64,000 nt of DNA, taken from the NCBI GenBank assembly GCA_030445275.1, contig JAUCSE010000026.1, forward strand, positions 1 through 64,000, read 5' to 3'. Under the pieces are notes generated by a model that did not search any database, had not been told where the DNA came from, and was given only the letters and a program-made list of their open reading frames with translations. Of the stretch, positions 17,209 to 26,844 are shown one piece after another (positions within the stretch are counted from its first letter, which is position 1; the number at the start of each line of letters is the position of its first letter). The stretch is from Mucilaginibacter sp. (lineage in GTDB: Bacteria; Bacteroidota; Bacteroidia; Sphingobacteriales; Sphingobacteriaceae). Both the position numbers and the translations under genes were made by a program.

Positions 17209-17345
17209 ACTTTGTTTGAACGGGAATTTTGTCTGAACTATCTTTTTGTCTGAACCAGGATTTTTGGGATTAAGGGATTATTATGATTTTAAAAAAAGGA
17301 AATCCTGGTAATCCTTTAATCTGTTTAATCCGGGTTCAGACAACA
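17209..17345. repeat. TTGTCTGAACC-family palindromic repeat, full element
   Basis: The left arm carries TTGTCTGAACCAGGATTTTT and GGGATTAAGGGATTATTATG. The right arm carries AATCCTGGTAATCCTTTAAT and AATCCGGGTTCAGACAA. The arms are reverse complements over much of their length. A truncated TTGTCTGAACT precedes it. Confidence 0.75.
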
Positions 17346-17359
17346 CCAATTATTTAGTA

Positions 17360-17980
17360 TTAGTATTTGATATCCCTAAAAGTAATATTAATGCGCGGGC
17401 CGGGGTCATTGTTGGTTTTGGGCACCTGGTGCAGCCAGTGATGCTGTGTTTCTCCCTGCATAATTAGCAGGCTGCCATTGTTAAGCGCGACGGATATTTT
17501 AGCGTTTTTTTGCTGTTTATGTTTGAATTGAAAAACGCGGGTAGCCCCAAAGGATGCTGATGCAATAACAGGATTACCGCTTAATTCCTTTTCATCATCA
17601 CTGTGCCAGCCCATGCTATCCTCGCCGTTGCGGTAATAATTAAGCAGGGCCGAATTAAATTGTTTGCCGCACTGAGCCTCTGCAGCCTGTTTAATTTGAA
17701 GCAATAGCGGTGTAAAAGGTATAGGCGTATTCACTACGCCTGAGTACGTATACGTTTTATCCCCATCGGCATACCAGGAGGTTAACCGGGGAAAATTTAC
17801 CGCCCGGCCATAAATTTTCATCTTATCCTGTTTCCATAAAATGGAATGCTTCAGTTCTTCAAACAGATCATAAACACCATCCTCCTGATAAAAATTGGGG
17901 TACAGAAAAACCTCGCCATCAAACGGTAAAAGATTCTGATGGGTGTTATTAAGAATGTTCAACTGATTATCTGCATTCAT
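17360..17980 (-). CDS. AlkB-like 2-oxoglutarate/Fe(II) dioxygenase
   Basis: 206 residues, close to the ALKBH2-like bacterial enzymes. Iron ligands are H126 and D128 in MGWHSDDE and H184 in HHWLHQVPK. R196 in GPRINITFR is in position to bind 2-oxoglutarate. LLNYYRNGEDSMGWHSD is the family signature. These enzymes remove alkyl lesions from DNA or RNA bases by oxidation. Its upstream side (above 17980) holds a word array and the 33-bp inverted-end element, so its regulation could be unusual. Confidence 0.9.
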   Translation of the reverse strand: MNADNQLNILNNTHQNLLPFDGEVFLYPNFYQEDGVYDLFEELKHSILWKQDKMKIYGRAVNFPRLTSWYADGDKTYTYSGVVNTPIPFTPLLLQIKQAAEAQCGKQFNSALLNYYRNGEDSMGWHSDDEKELSGNPVIASASFGATRVFQFKHKQQKNAKISVALNNGSLLIMQGETQHHWLHQVPKTNNDPGPRINITFRDIKY

Positions 17981-17984
17981 ATTT

Positions 17985-18035
17985 TAAAAAGAGTCAGGAT
18001 AAAAGAGCCAGGAATCAAGACAAGAAAAATATATC
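17985..18035. repeat. Short-word array (TCAAGACAAGAAA type)
   Basis: GAGTCAGGATAAAAGAGCCA and GGAATCAAGACAAGAAAAA are reverse-complement relatives of the CTTGATTCTTATCTCTTGAT words at 18111-18128, 18505-18540 and 26783-26800. It lies immediately upstream of the alkB start. Confidence 0.55.
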
Positions 18036-18110
18036 GTTTCTTGCTTCCGTTTAAATATTGGACAAAAGAAAATGCAAACCGTTTAATACAATATATTAGT
18101 TACCAGCATT

Positions 18111-18539
18111 TTCTTATCTCTTGATTCTTGCTTGGCCATTGTTGGTGTTGTCACCACAGGTGTTCGGAAGAAATAAACGAATGTGGAATGATGACGAAAA
18201 ACTATCTCTCGACCAGAGAGGAAACTCTATACGATCTGCATGGTCGCCTACTGACAGCGCTTTGTCACCATACTAAAAGATGCAAACAATTTACTATCAG
18301 ATATTTACGAATGTTCACGAGTGTTCATGGCGTGAACATGAACACCTGGAGCGTTTTCGCTGCGGTTGAAAGATAGCCTTCGTTAAATCAGCCTGTCCCC
18401 ATTTTGTTCTGTCCAAAGACAAATTTTTATAAAAATTCAATCTTCCGAACACCTGTGGTGACAACACCAACAACGGCGCAGTTAAATACATATCGAGCGG
18501 TTTGCTTTTCTTGTGTCTTGATTCTTATCTCTTGATTCT
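18111..18539. repeat. 18-bp perfect direct repeats flanking the inverted-end element
   Basis: The 18 bases TTCTTATCTCTTGATTCT occur at 18111-18128 and again at 18522-18539 in the same orientation. They belong to the short-word family of this region and bracket the element at 18139-18473. Confidence 0.75.
18139..18473. mobile_element. 335-bp element with perfect 33-bp terminal inverted repeats (MITE-like or invertible segment)
   Basis: Positions 18139-18171 and 18441-18473 are exact reverse complements over 33 bases (outer end TTGTTGGTGTTGTCACCACA); the match continues outward with mismatches. The 269-base interior has no convincing gene: the 82-codon frame at 18128-18376 starts outside the element, has an odd composition and resembles no protein I know. 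An internal hairpin (GTGTTCAT with ATGAACAC, 18321-18345) repeats the GAACACCTG word of the ends. No target-site duplication is evident. It lies between the alkB start and the amt terminator. It could be a non-autonomous transposon, an invertible regulatory segment or a structured RNA; sequence alone does not decide. Confidence 0.6.
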
Positions 18540-18543
18540 AACC
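18500..18543. repeat. Short-word array (TCTTGATTCT type)
   Basis: TTGCTTTTCTTGTGTCTTGA followed by TTCTTATCTCTTGATTCTA repeats the word CTTGATTCT. Same family as 26770-26838. Confidence 0.6.
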
Positions 18544-18556
18544 TTTCCTATTAACT

Positions 18557-18581
18557 AAAAAAATCCGGCTTTTCAGCCGGA
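18557..18581 (-). terminator. Rho-independent terminator of amt
   Basis: On the minus strand TCCGGCT, loop GAAA, AGCCGGA, then seven T residues, 39 bases after the amt stop. Confidence 0.88.
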
Positions 18582-18619
18582 CTCTCACATTTATATTTAA
18601 TTGGTTTGAAATTCAATGA

Positions 18620-19927
18620 TTATAATTTTTCGCCATGCTGGCTGATATCTAAGCCCAACACCTCGTCTGCTGCTGAAACTCTTAGCGGAGATATCATATC
18701 CGTAATTTTAAGTAATAATAAAGAACCGAAAAATGAAAATATGGATACACCAATAAGAGCCACCAATTGAACGAGGAACAAATGTGTTTCGCCAAAGAAT
18801 AAACCATTACCGGTAATATTGCCAGCGTTTACATGCTGATTGGCAAATACACCGGTAAGCAACATACCTACCATACCGCCAACACCATGACAAGGGAACA
18901 CATCAAGCGTATCATCAATAGAAGTACGTGTGCGCCACTCTACCACCAAATTGCTTACCACGGCAGATATAATACCTATGGCCAATGAGTGCGGCACGGT
19001 AACAAAGCCTGCTGCCGGTGTAATAGCTACCAAACCAACTACAGCGCCTATACAGGTACCCATGGCCGATGGCTTGCGTCCCTTCATCATATCAAAAAAT
19101 ATCCAGGTGATACCACCCGCGGCCGATGCTGTTGTACTGGTGGCCAAAGCGGTAACGGCCAAGGCGTTTGCGCCAAATGCCGAACCAGCATTAAAACCGA
19201 ACCAGCCAAACCATAAAAGTCCGGTACCTATCATGACATAAGTGATACGCGCCGGCGAATGATTAGCCTCATTACGTCTTTTTAAATATAATGCCGAAGC
19301 CAAAGCTGCCCATCCGGCCGACATATGTACTACTGTTCCGCCGGCAAAGTCAAGCACACCTAATTTGGCCAGTATGCCATCCGGATGCCATGTACAATGT
19401 GCCAGCGGCGAAAATATAAATATGGTGAACAGGATAAGGAATATAATATACGAGTTAAACCTGATACGCTCGGCAAAAGCACCGGTGATCAGCGCCGGGG
19501 TTATGATAGCGAATTTAAGTTGGTACATAGCAAATAACAGCAATGGTATGGTGGGTGCCGCCTTCCAGGTGGCATTACCTAACATCCCCTTCATCATAAA
19601 ATAGGTGGATGGATTACCTATTATGCCATAAAAACTATCGCCAAAAGCAAGGCTAAAGCCAAATATGCCCCACATTACCGTAATAATTACCATACAAACA
19701 ATGCTTTGCAGCATAGTTGATATCACATTCTTTTTATTAACCATCCCGCCGTAAAAGAAGGCCAGACCCGGTGTCATGATCAAAACCAGGGCCGTCGACA
19801 TCAGCATCCAGGCAATATCACCCGTATTAAAGTGTGGGTTACCAGAATTCTTAAATTCTACCGATGGAAAAAGAAAAGTTAATAATAAAATGAACAGAAT
19901 TACTAGGAAAGGAAAATACCGCTTCAT
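18620..19927 (-). CDS. amt: Ammonium transporter (Amt family)
   Basis: 435 residues with an N-terminal hydrophobic signal-like segment, then about eleven helices. The Amt signature DFAGGTVVHMSAGWAALA and the opening DIAWMLMSTALVLIMTPGLAFFYGG are intact, as is the DDTLDVFPCHGVGGMVGMLLTG segment with the second pore histidine. It conducts ammonium/ammonia across the inner membrane. No glnB/glnK gene is adjacent, which is unusual because a PII gene often accompanies amt. It follows nuoN on the same strand, about 100 bases later. Confidence 0.94.
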   Translation of the reverse strand: MKRYFPFLVILFILLLTFLFPSVEFKNSGNPHFNTGDIAWMLMSTALVLIMTPGLAFFYGGMVNKKNVISTMLQSIVCMVIITVMWGIFGFSLAFGDSFYGIIGNPSTYFMMKGMLGNATWKAAPTIPLLLFAMYQLKFAIITPALITGAFAERIRFNSYIIFLILFTIFIFSPLAHCTWHPDGILAKLGVLDFAGGTVVHMSAGWAALASALYLKRRNEANHSPARITYVMIGTGLLWFGWFGFNAGSAFGANALAVTALATSTTASAAGGITWIFFDMMKGRKPSAMGTCIGAVVGLVAITPAAGFVTVPHSLAIGIISAVVSNLVVEWRTRTSIDDTLDVFPCHGVGGMVGMLLTGVFANQHVNAGNITGNGLFFGETHLFLVQLVALIGVSIFSFFGSLLLLKITDMISPLRVSAADEVLGLDISQHGEKL

Positions 19928-20031
19928 GGATTATATTGGAATTGCTTATAAAACGGCCTGAAAGTATGATTTTAATTATAAAAAAACGAAGAATATTAAG
20001 TTTTTGTTAAAAAATTACGAAAATTGAAAAT

Positions 20032-21525
20032 TTAGAGATACCGAAGCACCAAATCAGGGAAAATACCAAGCAAAACCAACATAAAACTTATCAATATTGA
20101 TAAAATCAACAAATTGTGAGATTTTTTATTGTTTATTTCCGCTATTTCTTTTCTTTTCAGAAATAAATTCATAGGTATTTTAATGTAGTAAAACAGGGAA
20201 ACAACCGTAGTTAGTGCCCCTGTAAACATCAAAAGCATTAACCAAATACTATGGGTTTGCTCATAAACGCTGTATACTGCCGAAAACACGAATAGTTTAC
20301 CGGTAAACCCAGCTGTTACTGGCAAGCCAGTTAATGATATCAGTATGATCACAAAACAAACCGAAGCTGTAGGATATTTTAAACCTAGTCCCCGGTAATC
20401 ATCCACTTCTTCCGCACCTGTTTCATTAGTAAAATAATTAGCCAGCACCAGCGCGCCAATATTGGCCAGTGCGTACACAAACAGGTAATAAGTTAAAACT
20501 GATACACCCTGCACCGTCAGGATAACTACCGCCATTAAGGCAAACCCGGTATGGCCAATGCTGGAGTATGCTAGCATCCGTTTAACATTACTTTGCATAA
20601 CCGCGGCAAAATTACCGGCTATCATGGTTACAATACCTGCAATGGACAGGGCAATACCTATATCAAACCCTTTCCAGCTGCTGGCAAGTATAAAGGGCGA
20701 CAAAAAGTTAATCAACAAAGCGAACGCCGCTATTTTAGGTACGGTTGATAAATAGGCCGTTACCGGTGTAGGTGCTCCCTGATACACGTCGGGTACCCAG
20801 AAATGGATTGGCACAAATGATAGTTTAAAACCTATCCCAATTAAAACCAATACCACCGCGAATGAGGAACTGATTGGGTTAACTTTTGACAACTGGCCAA
20901 TAGTATCAGCTAAGTCAAGTGTGCCGCTAAACCCATACAATAACGATATACCATACAGCATAATAGCCGATGATGCCGCTCCAAACAGCACATATTTTAA
21001 CCCGGCCTCCGTACTGAAAGCGTTTTCAGTACGATAAGCTACCATGAGATACGAGGCAATGGAAACCATTTCAATGGCCAGATAAATAGAGAGCAGGTTT
21101 ACCGCCATCACCATTAAATGCAGCCCTAATACAGATGCCATGGCAATGGAATACAGATCAGATAATCCCTTCTGGTGCGCTTTCAGTTTATTATCCCAGG
21201 TAAAATATAACAGCAGGATAAATGACAGCAGATCAATGATCAGCTTAAAAAATATACCACTACGGCTCAGCAGCAGCATATTACTGAATATCAAGTGCGG
21301 GCCATCCAGTATCAACGCCACCTGCTGCAGATCTTTAAACATTACCAATACCAGGCCAGCTGAGGCTACGATACGGCATAACTTAGTCGATCTTTTTCCA
21401 AATATCAGGTCAGTTATCAATACGACGATGAACAGCAAGCCCAAATAAACCTCGGGCATAAAATAGATTATGCTGCCCAAAACATTGGATAAAGACTCGG
21501 ATATATGGGGTAACAGATCGTGCAT
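20032..21525 (-). CDS. nuoN: NADH-quinone oxidoreductase subunit N
   Basis: 497 residues, a polytopic antiporter-like subunit of the complex I membrane arm. The segment SFVPIHFWVPDVYQGAPTPVTAYLSTVPK, with its conserved lysine and proline, and MLAYSSIGHTGF are characteristic. It is one of three proton-pumping subunits. It is the last gene of the nuoHIJKLMN run and follows nuoM by 14 bases. Confidence 0.95.
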   Translation of the reverse strand: MHDLLPHISESLSNVLGSIIYFMPEVYLGLLFIVVLITDLIFGKRSTKLCRIVASAGLVLVMFKDLQQVALILDGPHLIFSNMLLLSRSGIFFKLIIDLLSFILLLYFTWDNKLKAHQKGLSDLYSIAMASVLGLHLMVMAVNLLSIYLAIEMVSIASYLMVAYRTENAFSTEAGLKYVLFGAASSAIMLYGISLLYGFSGTLDLADTIGQLSKVNPISSSFAVVLVLIGIGFKLSFVPIHFWVPDVYQGAPTPVTAYLSTVPKIAAFALLINFLSPFILASSWKGFDIGIALSIAGIVTMIAGNFAAVMQSNVKRMLAYSSIGHTGFALMAVVILTVQGVSVLTYYLFVYALANIGALVLANYFTNETGAEEVDDYRGLGLKYPTASVCFVIILISLTGLPVTAGFTGKLFVFSAVYSVYEQTHSIWLMLLMFTGALTTVVSLFYYIKIPMNLFLKRKEIAEINNKKSHNLLILSILISFMLVLLGIFPDLVLRYL

Positions 21526-21539
21526 TTATTTTTATTGAA

Positions 21540-23144
21540 CTATTTAAGCTGTAAAAACTGGATCAGTGCAAGCACCGAATCATTGATCTTATCAAAAACC
21601 AACGATGGCATGATACCTAAAGCCAATGCAATCAGGGCTAGTGGTGCCAGTGTCAATTTTTCGCGCAGGTTCAGATCGGTCAGGGCTATTTTCCAAACGG
21701 CGCCCCCTTTTAATGATTCTGTACCGAAAAACATGCGTTGCAATGTCCATAAAAAGTAAGCTGCTCCTAACAGGATACCTACGGCACCGCAAACAGCCAT
21801 CCAGTAGGGCAATAAACCATTTACCGTTGGCGATTTAAATGCGCCCGCCAGGGTGAAAGCCTCGGCCACAAATGCTGAAAAGCCCGGCAGTCCCAATGAT
21901 GCAAAAAACGCGATCATTACAAAGGCCGTATACTTAGGCATCAGGCTGCCTAATCCCCTGAAATGCTGAATGCCCCTGTCGTGTACCCGGTTGTATAGCA
22001 CACCCACCAAAAAGAACAGCATGGTTGATAAAAACCCGTGACTTACCATTTGCATTACCGCGCCGCTAACACCCTCGGCAGTTTGCGAGGCAATACCCAG
22101 CAATACAAAACCCATATGTGATACAGAGGAATAAGCAATCATCCGTTTCAGATCGCGCTGAGAAAGGGCGTTGAAGGCCCCATACAAAATAGAGATTACT
22201 CCAAGCAGTCCCAGCCAAAAAGCGCCGGTGGTAGCTACTTCCGGGAAAATACCTAAACATATACGGATAATACCGTACCCACCGATTTTTAGCAGAATAC
22301 CGGCCAGTATAATAGATACCGGCGTTGGCGCTTCCACGTGTGCATCGGGCAGCCAGGTATGCAATGGTACTACAGGCACCTTGATGGCAAAAGCAATGAA
22401 CAGCACTACAAAACCAACCGTTCGCGCTGGCATCCCTAATATAGTTTGATGCCCTGCTATAGAAAATATGGATTGCCCGCTATAATTAGCAGGGTTCATC
22501 ATTTGAATAATATTGAAGGTATGGTTTCCCGTAGCCGGATCGGTAACAGAAAGGTATAAGCCAACCATCACCAGCAGCATAAATACCGAACCAAATAAGG
22601 TATACAAGAAAAACTTGATAGCCGCATATTCCCGTCGTGCACCGCCCCACATGCCTATCAGGAAATATAGTGGCAACAGCATCAGTTCATAAAACAGGTA
22701 GAACAGGAAGAAATCAAGTGCACAGAAAACGCCTATGACGGCCATATCCAACAGCAAAAACAGCAGGAAGAAACCTTTCAGGTTACTTTTTATTTCCCAG
22801 GAAGATAGTGTTGCAATAACCAATACCAATGATGTCATGACCAATAGGGTGATTGACATACCATCAATTCCAACAAAATAATCGATCTGCATTTTGCCCA
22901 TACTGCCCAGGTTAAGTGCTATCCAAGGGAGTTTCTGCACAAACTGGAACTGATCTTCATGATTTATACCACCGTAAGCCGTACCTGTTTTAAAATGAAT
23001 ATATATCCATATACTAATACCCAACTGTATCAATGTGGCCAGCAGGGTGATATATTTAAAACTACTGCGCACCGACGATGGCAGCAACGCAATGATGAGG
23101 CCGAACAGTACAGGTATAAATATGAGTAAGGTTAATATATTCAT
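21540..23144 (-). CDS. nuoM: NADH-quinone oxidoreductase subunit M
   Basis: 534 residues with about 14 helices. The conserved glutamate helix (FFLFYLFYELMLLPLYFLIG), VPVVPLHTWLPDAHVEAPTP and RMIAYSSVSHMGFVLLG are typical of the NuoM antiporter-like subunit. It starts five bases after the nuoL stop, so translational coupling is likely. Confidence 0.96.
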   Translation of the reverse strand: MNILTLLIFIPVLFGLIIALLPSSVRSSFKYITLLATLIQLGISIWIYIHFKTGTAYGGINHEDQFQFVQKLPWIALNLGSMGKMQIDYFVGIDGMSITLLVMTSLVLVIATLSSWEIKSNLKGFFLLFLLLDMAVIGVFCALDFFLFYLFYELMLLPLYFLIGMWGGARREYAAIKFFLYTLFGSVFMLLVMVGLYLSVTDPATGNHTFNIIQMMNPANYSGQSIFSIAGHQTILGMPARTVGFVVLFIAFAIKVPVVPLHTWLPDAHVEAPTPVSIILAGILLKIGGYGIIRICLGIFPEVATTGAFWLGLLGVISILYGAFNALSQRDLKRMIAYSSVSHMGFVLLGIASQTAEGVSGAVMQMVSHGFLSTMLFFLVGVLYNRVHDRGIQHFRGLGSLMPKYTAFVMIAFFASLGLPGFSAFVAEAFTLAGAFKSPTVNGLLPYWMAVCGAVGILLGAAYFLWTLQRMFFGTESLKGGAVWKIALTDLNLREKLTLAPLALIALALGIMPSLVFDKINDSVLALIQFLQLK

Positions 23145-23149
23145 CAGGT

Positions 23150-25204
23150 TCAGATCAGTATTTTTAAAACAAACAACAATAGTACAATCACCAGCATGCT
23201 AAACAGGTAATATTGTACTTTACCGCTTTGAAACTTACGTGCAAAGTTGCCAATACGCTGCACAATTCTAGTTAATAAATGTAAAAAGCCATCAACAATA
23301 TGCTGATCGGCCCAGGCAGATAGTTTGGCTATGTATCCGCTTACGTGAGCCAGCAAGTGCACAAAACCATCAATAACCCTGCGATCAATCCAGAAACAGA
23401 CACTACCTAAACGTAGCACCGGTTTTACAATAAAGCGTTTATAAATATCATCAATATACCATTGATTATAGGATAAGCGATACAAAAATCCGCTTTGCGG
23501 GAATGCAAAACTATTTGGCCTAGCATAAATAGCGTAGACAGCGTACAGCACAAACAAACTTAATACGTTTACAACTATTGGAATAAAGGTATGGTATATA
23601 CTTTCGCTCTCCACAAAATTGGCAGACTTTAATCCTTTAAACAACCAGGCATGTTCAAATGAAAATGGATTAAGGGAGAATAATGGGAACAGGCAGCAAA
23701 CTGCCAACAACACCAAAGGCAGCTTATATTGCCAGCTACCATCATTAATATGCAGCTTAATATCTGGATTGCTTTTCAACAACCTAAACTCTCCAAAGAA
23801 AACTTTAAATATCAGCCGGGCTACATAAAAAGTGGTAAGCCAGCTGGTCAGCAGGGCCATGATGGGGATGATCTTAAACCATCCGCTTCGGTTTTCGCTC
23901 CAGTCAAATGCCTGTATCAGGATACCATCTTTTGACAGGTAGCCCGAGGTAAGCGGCAAACCAACCAAGGCTAAAGCACCAATGATGGCAACTATAAAAG
24001 TAAGTGGTAGTTTTTTACGCAGACCGCCCATGTGCGATATATCCTGCGGATCAATATCCAGTTCATTATCGTCTTTGATATGCTGCATCTGGTGAATCAC
24101 GATACCTGCTACCAAGAACAATAGGCATTTAAAAAACGCGTGAGTAGCTAAATGGAACAGCGATGAAGCATAGGCCCCTACCCCCATCGCCAGGATCATA
24201 AAACCTAATTGCGATATGGTGGAATATGCCAGGATTCGTTTCAGATCATTTTGTGTTAGGGCGATAGTTGCTGCCATAAACGCGGTAAAACAACCAATTA
24301 CCGCCAGTACAGTAAGCTCTGTTTCAGTAAACATGGGGTAAACCCTGCCTAATAAAAACACACCAGCAGCCACCATAGTTGCCGCATGGATCAGCGCAGA
24401 TACTGAAGTTGGACCTTCCATGGCATCAGGCAGCCAGGTATGTAAGGGAAATTGAGCCGATTTAGCCGCCACAGCTAAAAATATTCCTCCGCAGGCAACA
24501 TATTGCCATAAAGCAGGGATTTGCCCAGTTGGCCCAACCCACAAGCCATTATTGATGATTGATTGTGCTATCAATCCTTTTTCAGCAAAAAGCTGTACGA
24601 TATCAAAAGTGTGGTACTGGGCAAATAATATAATAATGGCGGTCAGCAAACCGATATCGCCAACACGATTCATGATAAAGGCTTTTTTGTTGGCCTGTAC
24701 AGCCTTGTCCCTGGTGAACCAGAAGCCAATGAGCAAGTATGATGAAAAACCTACCAGCTCCCAGAATGCATAGAACAGCACCAGGCTATCAACTACGACC
24801 AACGCCAGCATGCTGAAACAAAAGAAACTGAGATAAGTAAAATAGCGATTATACCTATCGTCGTTCTTCATGTAGGCCGTGGAGTAGATATGCACCGGCA
24901 GGGCAATTACCGATACCAGCAACAACATCAGCACCGAAAGGTTATTCAATAATACGCCCGCAAATACTTCGGTTTTACCAATGGTGAACCATAAATGCTG
25001 CGCATGTACCTCGTGATTATTCCACACCCCGGCAAATACTTTGGCTGATAGTATGCAGCTTAACAAAATAGCGCCGGTTGATATCCACCCGGCTGCCTTA
25101 CTTTTTGCGGGCAGGCAAAAATTTATTAAAGCAGCAAGCAGTGGTAAAGCTACTGCTGCAACCGTATAGTTTAATATTTGTATGGAATGTAAAAAGTCTT
25201 CCAA
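23150..25204 (-). CDS. nuoL: NADH-quinone oxidoreductase subunit L
   Basis: 684 residues: about 14 antiporter-type helices, then the long C-terminal part that in complex I forms the lateral helix along the membrane arm and its anchoring helix. Motifs include FYAFWELVGFSSYLLIGFW, FPLHTWLPDAMEGPTSVSALIHAATMVAAG and ILAYSTISQLGFM. The start is a TTG at 25204: an in-frame TGA lies just upstream and no ATG occurs before the first helix. It follows nuoK after 26 bases containing a stray GTATCAAGTAACTA word. Confidence 0.95.
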   Translation of the reverse strand: MEDFLHSIQILNYTVAAVALPLLAALINFCLPAKSKAAGWISTGAILLSCILSAKVFAGVWNNHEVHAQHLWFTIGKTEVFAGVLLNNLSVLMLLLVSVIALPVHIYSTAYMKNDDRYNRYFTYLSFFCFSMLALVVVDSLVLFYAFWELVGFSSYLLIGFWFTRDKAVQANKKAFIMNRVGDIGLLTAIIILFAQYHTFDIVQLFAEKGLIAQSIINNGLWVGPTGQIPALWQYVACGGIFLAVAAKSAQFPLHTWLPDAMEGPTSVSALIHAATMVAAGVFLLGRVYPMFTETELTVLAVIGCFTAFMAATIALTQNDLKRILAYSTISQLGFMILAMGVGAYASSLFHLATHAFFKCLLFLVAGIVIHQMQHIKDDNELDIDPQDISHMGGLRKKLPLTFIVAIIGALALVGLPLTSGYLSKDGILIQAFDWSENRSGWFKIIPIMALLTSWLTTFYVARLIFKVFFGEFRLLKSNPDIKLHINDGSWQYKLPLVLLAVCCLFPLFSLNPFSFEHAWLFKGLKSANFVESESIYHTFIPIVVNVLSLFVLYAVYAIYARPNSFAFPQSGFLYRLSYNQWYIDDIYKRFIVKPVLRLGSVCFWIDRRVIDGFVHLLAHVSGYIAKLSAWADQHIVDGFLHLLTRIVQRIGNFARKFQSGKVQYYLFSMLVIVLLLFVLKILI

Positions 25205-25230
25205 TTTATTTTGGTATCAAGTAACTAAAT

Positions 25231-25536
25231 TCAATCCCTCAGTTTATTAATGTCATTAGGATCAATAGTTTTATATCTCCTGTAAACATTCAGTATAATA
25301 GCCAGGGCCACTGCCGTAGTGGCTGCCGCCAGCACAATGGCAAACAGGGCAAATATCTGTCCGCTGTTGTTTACCTTATCATATTTTCCAAAGGCTACCA
25401 GGTTTAGGATGGCAGCATTCAATATCAACTCAATACCTATCAGTATCTGTATAGCATTCCGTTTGGACACAATCATGTATAAACCTATGCAGAACAGCAC
25501 CGCGCTTACCACTAAAAAATCTGTCAGCGTGATCAT
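25231..25536 (-). CDS. nuoK: NADH-quinone oxidoreductase subunit K
   Basis: 101 residues and three helices. The conserved GIELILNAAILNLVAFG carries the intramembrane glutamate used in proton transfer. Its ATG overlaps the nuoJ stop by four bases. Confidence 0.95.
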   Translation of the reverse strand: MITLTDFLVVSAVLFCIGLYMIVSKRNAIQILIGIELILNAAILNLVAFGKYDKVNNSGQIFALFAIVLAAATTAVALAIILNVYRRYKTIDPNDINKLRD

Positions 25537-26081
25537 GCCTTGCCCTCCTTACGTGATAAATGGGCCGCGCCTACCAATGCCATCAGCAGTAAAATGGATA
25601 TGGCTTCAAACGGTAATAAATAACGGGTCATTAAATTAACGCCAATATTATCGATCATAATGGCATTCGGCGTGATCTCATTTTTTAGACTGATAGATTC
25701 CCTGATCCAAGGTAGGTTATCAGCATCAGCCTTTAATACCACGTTGAGCAGCACAATAAAAAATAAGGCGGCCAACAATATAGCCGGCAACGTTTTCAGA
25801 CTAATTATACGACTATTTTGTTGTTTTATCACATTCAAGGTTTCCTTACCTGACAGCATAAAAGCAAACAATATGAGCACCAATATCCCTCCTACATAAA
25901 TTACTATCTGGGTTACCGCCACAAAATCAGCCAGAGCCAGCACGTATAACCCGGCCAGGGCAAACAGCGTTACGAAGAATACAAATATGCTGCGCACCAG
26001 ATTTTTACTTGATGCCGCGTACAAGGCCGATACAATAGCTATAAAGCTCAGGAAATAAAAAAGCACCCGCACTAAGGTCAT
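25533..26081 (-). CDS. nuoJ: NADH-quinone oxidoreductase subunit J
   Basis: 182 residues, about five helices. IFVFFVTLFALAGLYVLALADFVAVTQIVIYVGGILVLILFAFML is the ND6-type region with the conserved YVGGI turn. It overlaps nuoI and nuoK by four bases each, the mark of a coupled operon. Confidence 0.93.
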   Translation of the reverse strand: MTLVRVLFYFLSFIAIVSALYAASSKNLVRSIFVFFVTLFALAGLYVLALADFVAVTQIVIYVGGILVLILFAFMLSGKETLNVIKQQNSRIISLKTLPAILLAALFFIVLLNVVLKADADNLPWIRESISLKNEITPNAIMIDNIGVNLMTRYLLPFEAISILLLMALVGAAHLSRKEGKA

Positions 26082-26665
26082 GCTCCGCCCTCCTTTTTCT
26101 GCATGGCGGCCAGTTTGGCGGCTTGCTTTTCGGCTTGCTGCTGATCAAACAGGGCACGTTTTTCGGCAGCAACTTCGGGCGGCATATCTGAGAATTTATA
26201 AGTAAGATCACTCAGTTCAAACACGGTTTTATCGTACTGATTGGTCATCACAATGCATTCGGTGGGGCACACAATGGTACACAAGCCACAGTACATGCAT
26301 TTAGCCATATCAATATCAAACTTGGCAGCATAAAGGCGCTTGGTGGTACCATCTGATGTTTGGCCTATAGCTTCGGTAGCTTTTATGGCTTCAATATCAA
26401 TACAGTTAACCGGGCATACTTTGGCACACAAATCGCATACAATGCAATCGTCCATTTCCACGTCCAGCTGGTAACGACCAACCTCGGGTACGGGGAGTTC
26501 CTGACGGGGGTATTGTATAGTGTTGGTGCCCTCCAGCTGTTTAAAGTAATTACTGTCGCTTACGGTAATAATCTTCCTGTCAGCATTTGAGGCAAACAGG
26601 TGTTTCACAGTAAGGCTTAAACCCTTCCATGCCGTTGTAAAACCGTTTATTACTCTTTTAAACAC
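26078..26665 (-). CDS. nuoI: NADH-quinone oxidoreductase subunit I (two 4Fe-4S clusters)
   Basis: 195 residues. Two ferredoxin motifs are complete: CIVCDLCAKVCP and CMYCGLCTIVCP. They pass electrons towards the quinone site in the peripheral arm. The start codon is GTG at 26665. A gap of 180 bases containing two repeat families separates it from nuoH, unlike the tight spacing of nuoI-J-K. The C-terminal tail is rich in Glu, Gln and Ala. Confidence 0.95.
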   Translation of the reverse strand: MFKRVINGFTTAWKGLSLTVKHLFASNADRKIITVSDSNYFKQLEGTNTIQYPRQELPVPEVGRYQLDVEMDDCIVCDLCAKVCPVNCIDIEAIKATEAIGQTSDGTTKRLYAAKFDIDMAKCMYCGLCTIVCPTECIVMTNQYDKTVFELSDLTYKFSDMPPEVAAEKRALFDQQQAEKQAAKLAAMQKKEGGA

Positions 26666-26722
26666 TGATCGTTGATTTATATGATTACGTTGATTTCGCC
26701 GATTTTTCTGATCTGGATTTTT

Positions 26723-26838
26723 TGTCTGAACCGCGATTTACGGGATTCAGGGATTTTTCAGATTTTTTCTTTTCTTCTTTGTCTTATCTCTTGATTCTAT
26801 CTTTCGTCCTTTATCTTTTGTCATTTCATCCTTTATCT
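26723..26838. repeat. Two repeat types inside the nuoH-nuoI gap
   Basis: First a TTGTCTGAACC-family half element (TTTGTCTGAACCGCGATTTA, GGGATTCAGGGATTTTTCAG). Then a word array: TCTTTGTCTTATCTCTTGAT, TCTATCTTTCGTCC, TTTATCTTTTGTCATTTCAT. Their presence within an operon-like run could influence expression between nuoH and nuoI. Confidence 0.65.
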
Positions 26839-26844
26839 CCCAAA

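Noticed and set aside
18128..18376. An 82-codon plus-strand frame within the inverted-end element
   Set aside because: It begins outside the element in a word repeat, has Cys/His-rich unlikely composition and no recognisable domain.
18139..18473. Complete insertion sequence
   Set aside because: Perfect inverted ends are present, but the interior is only 269 bases with no transposase and no target-site duplication.
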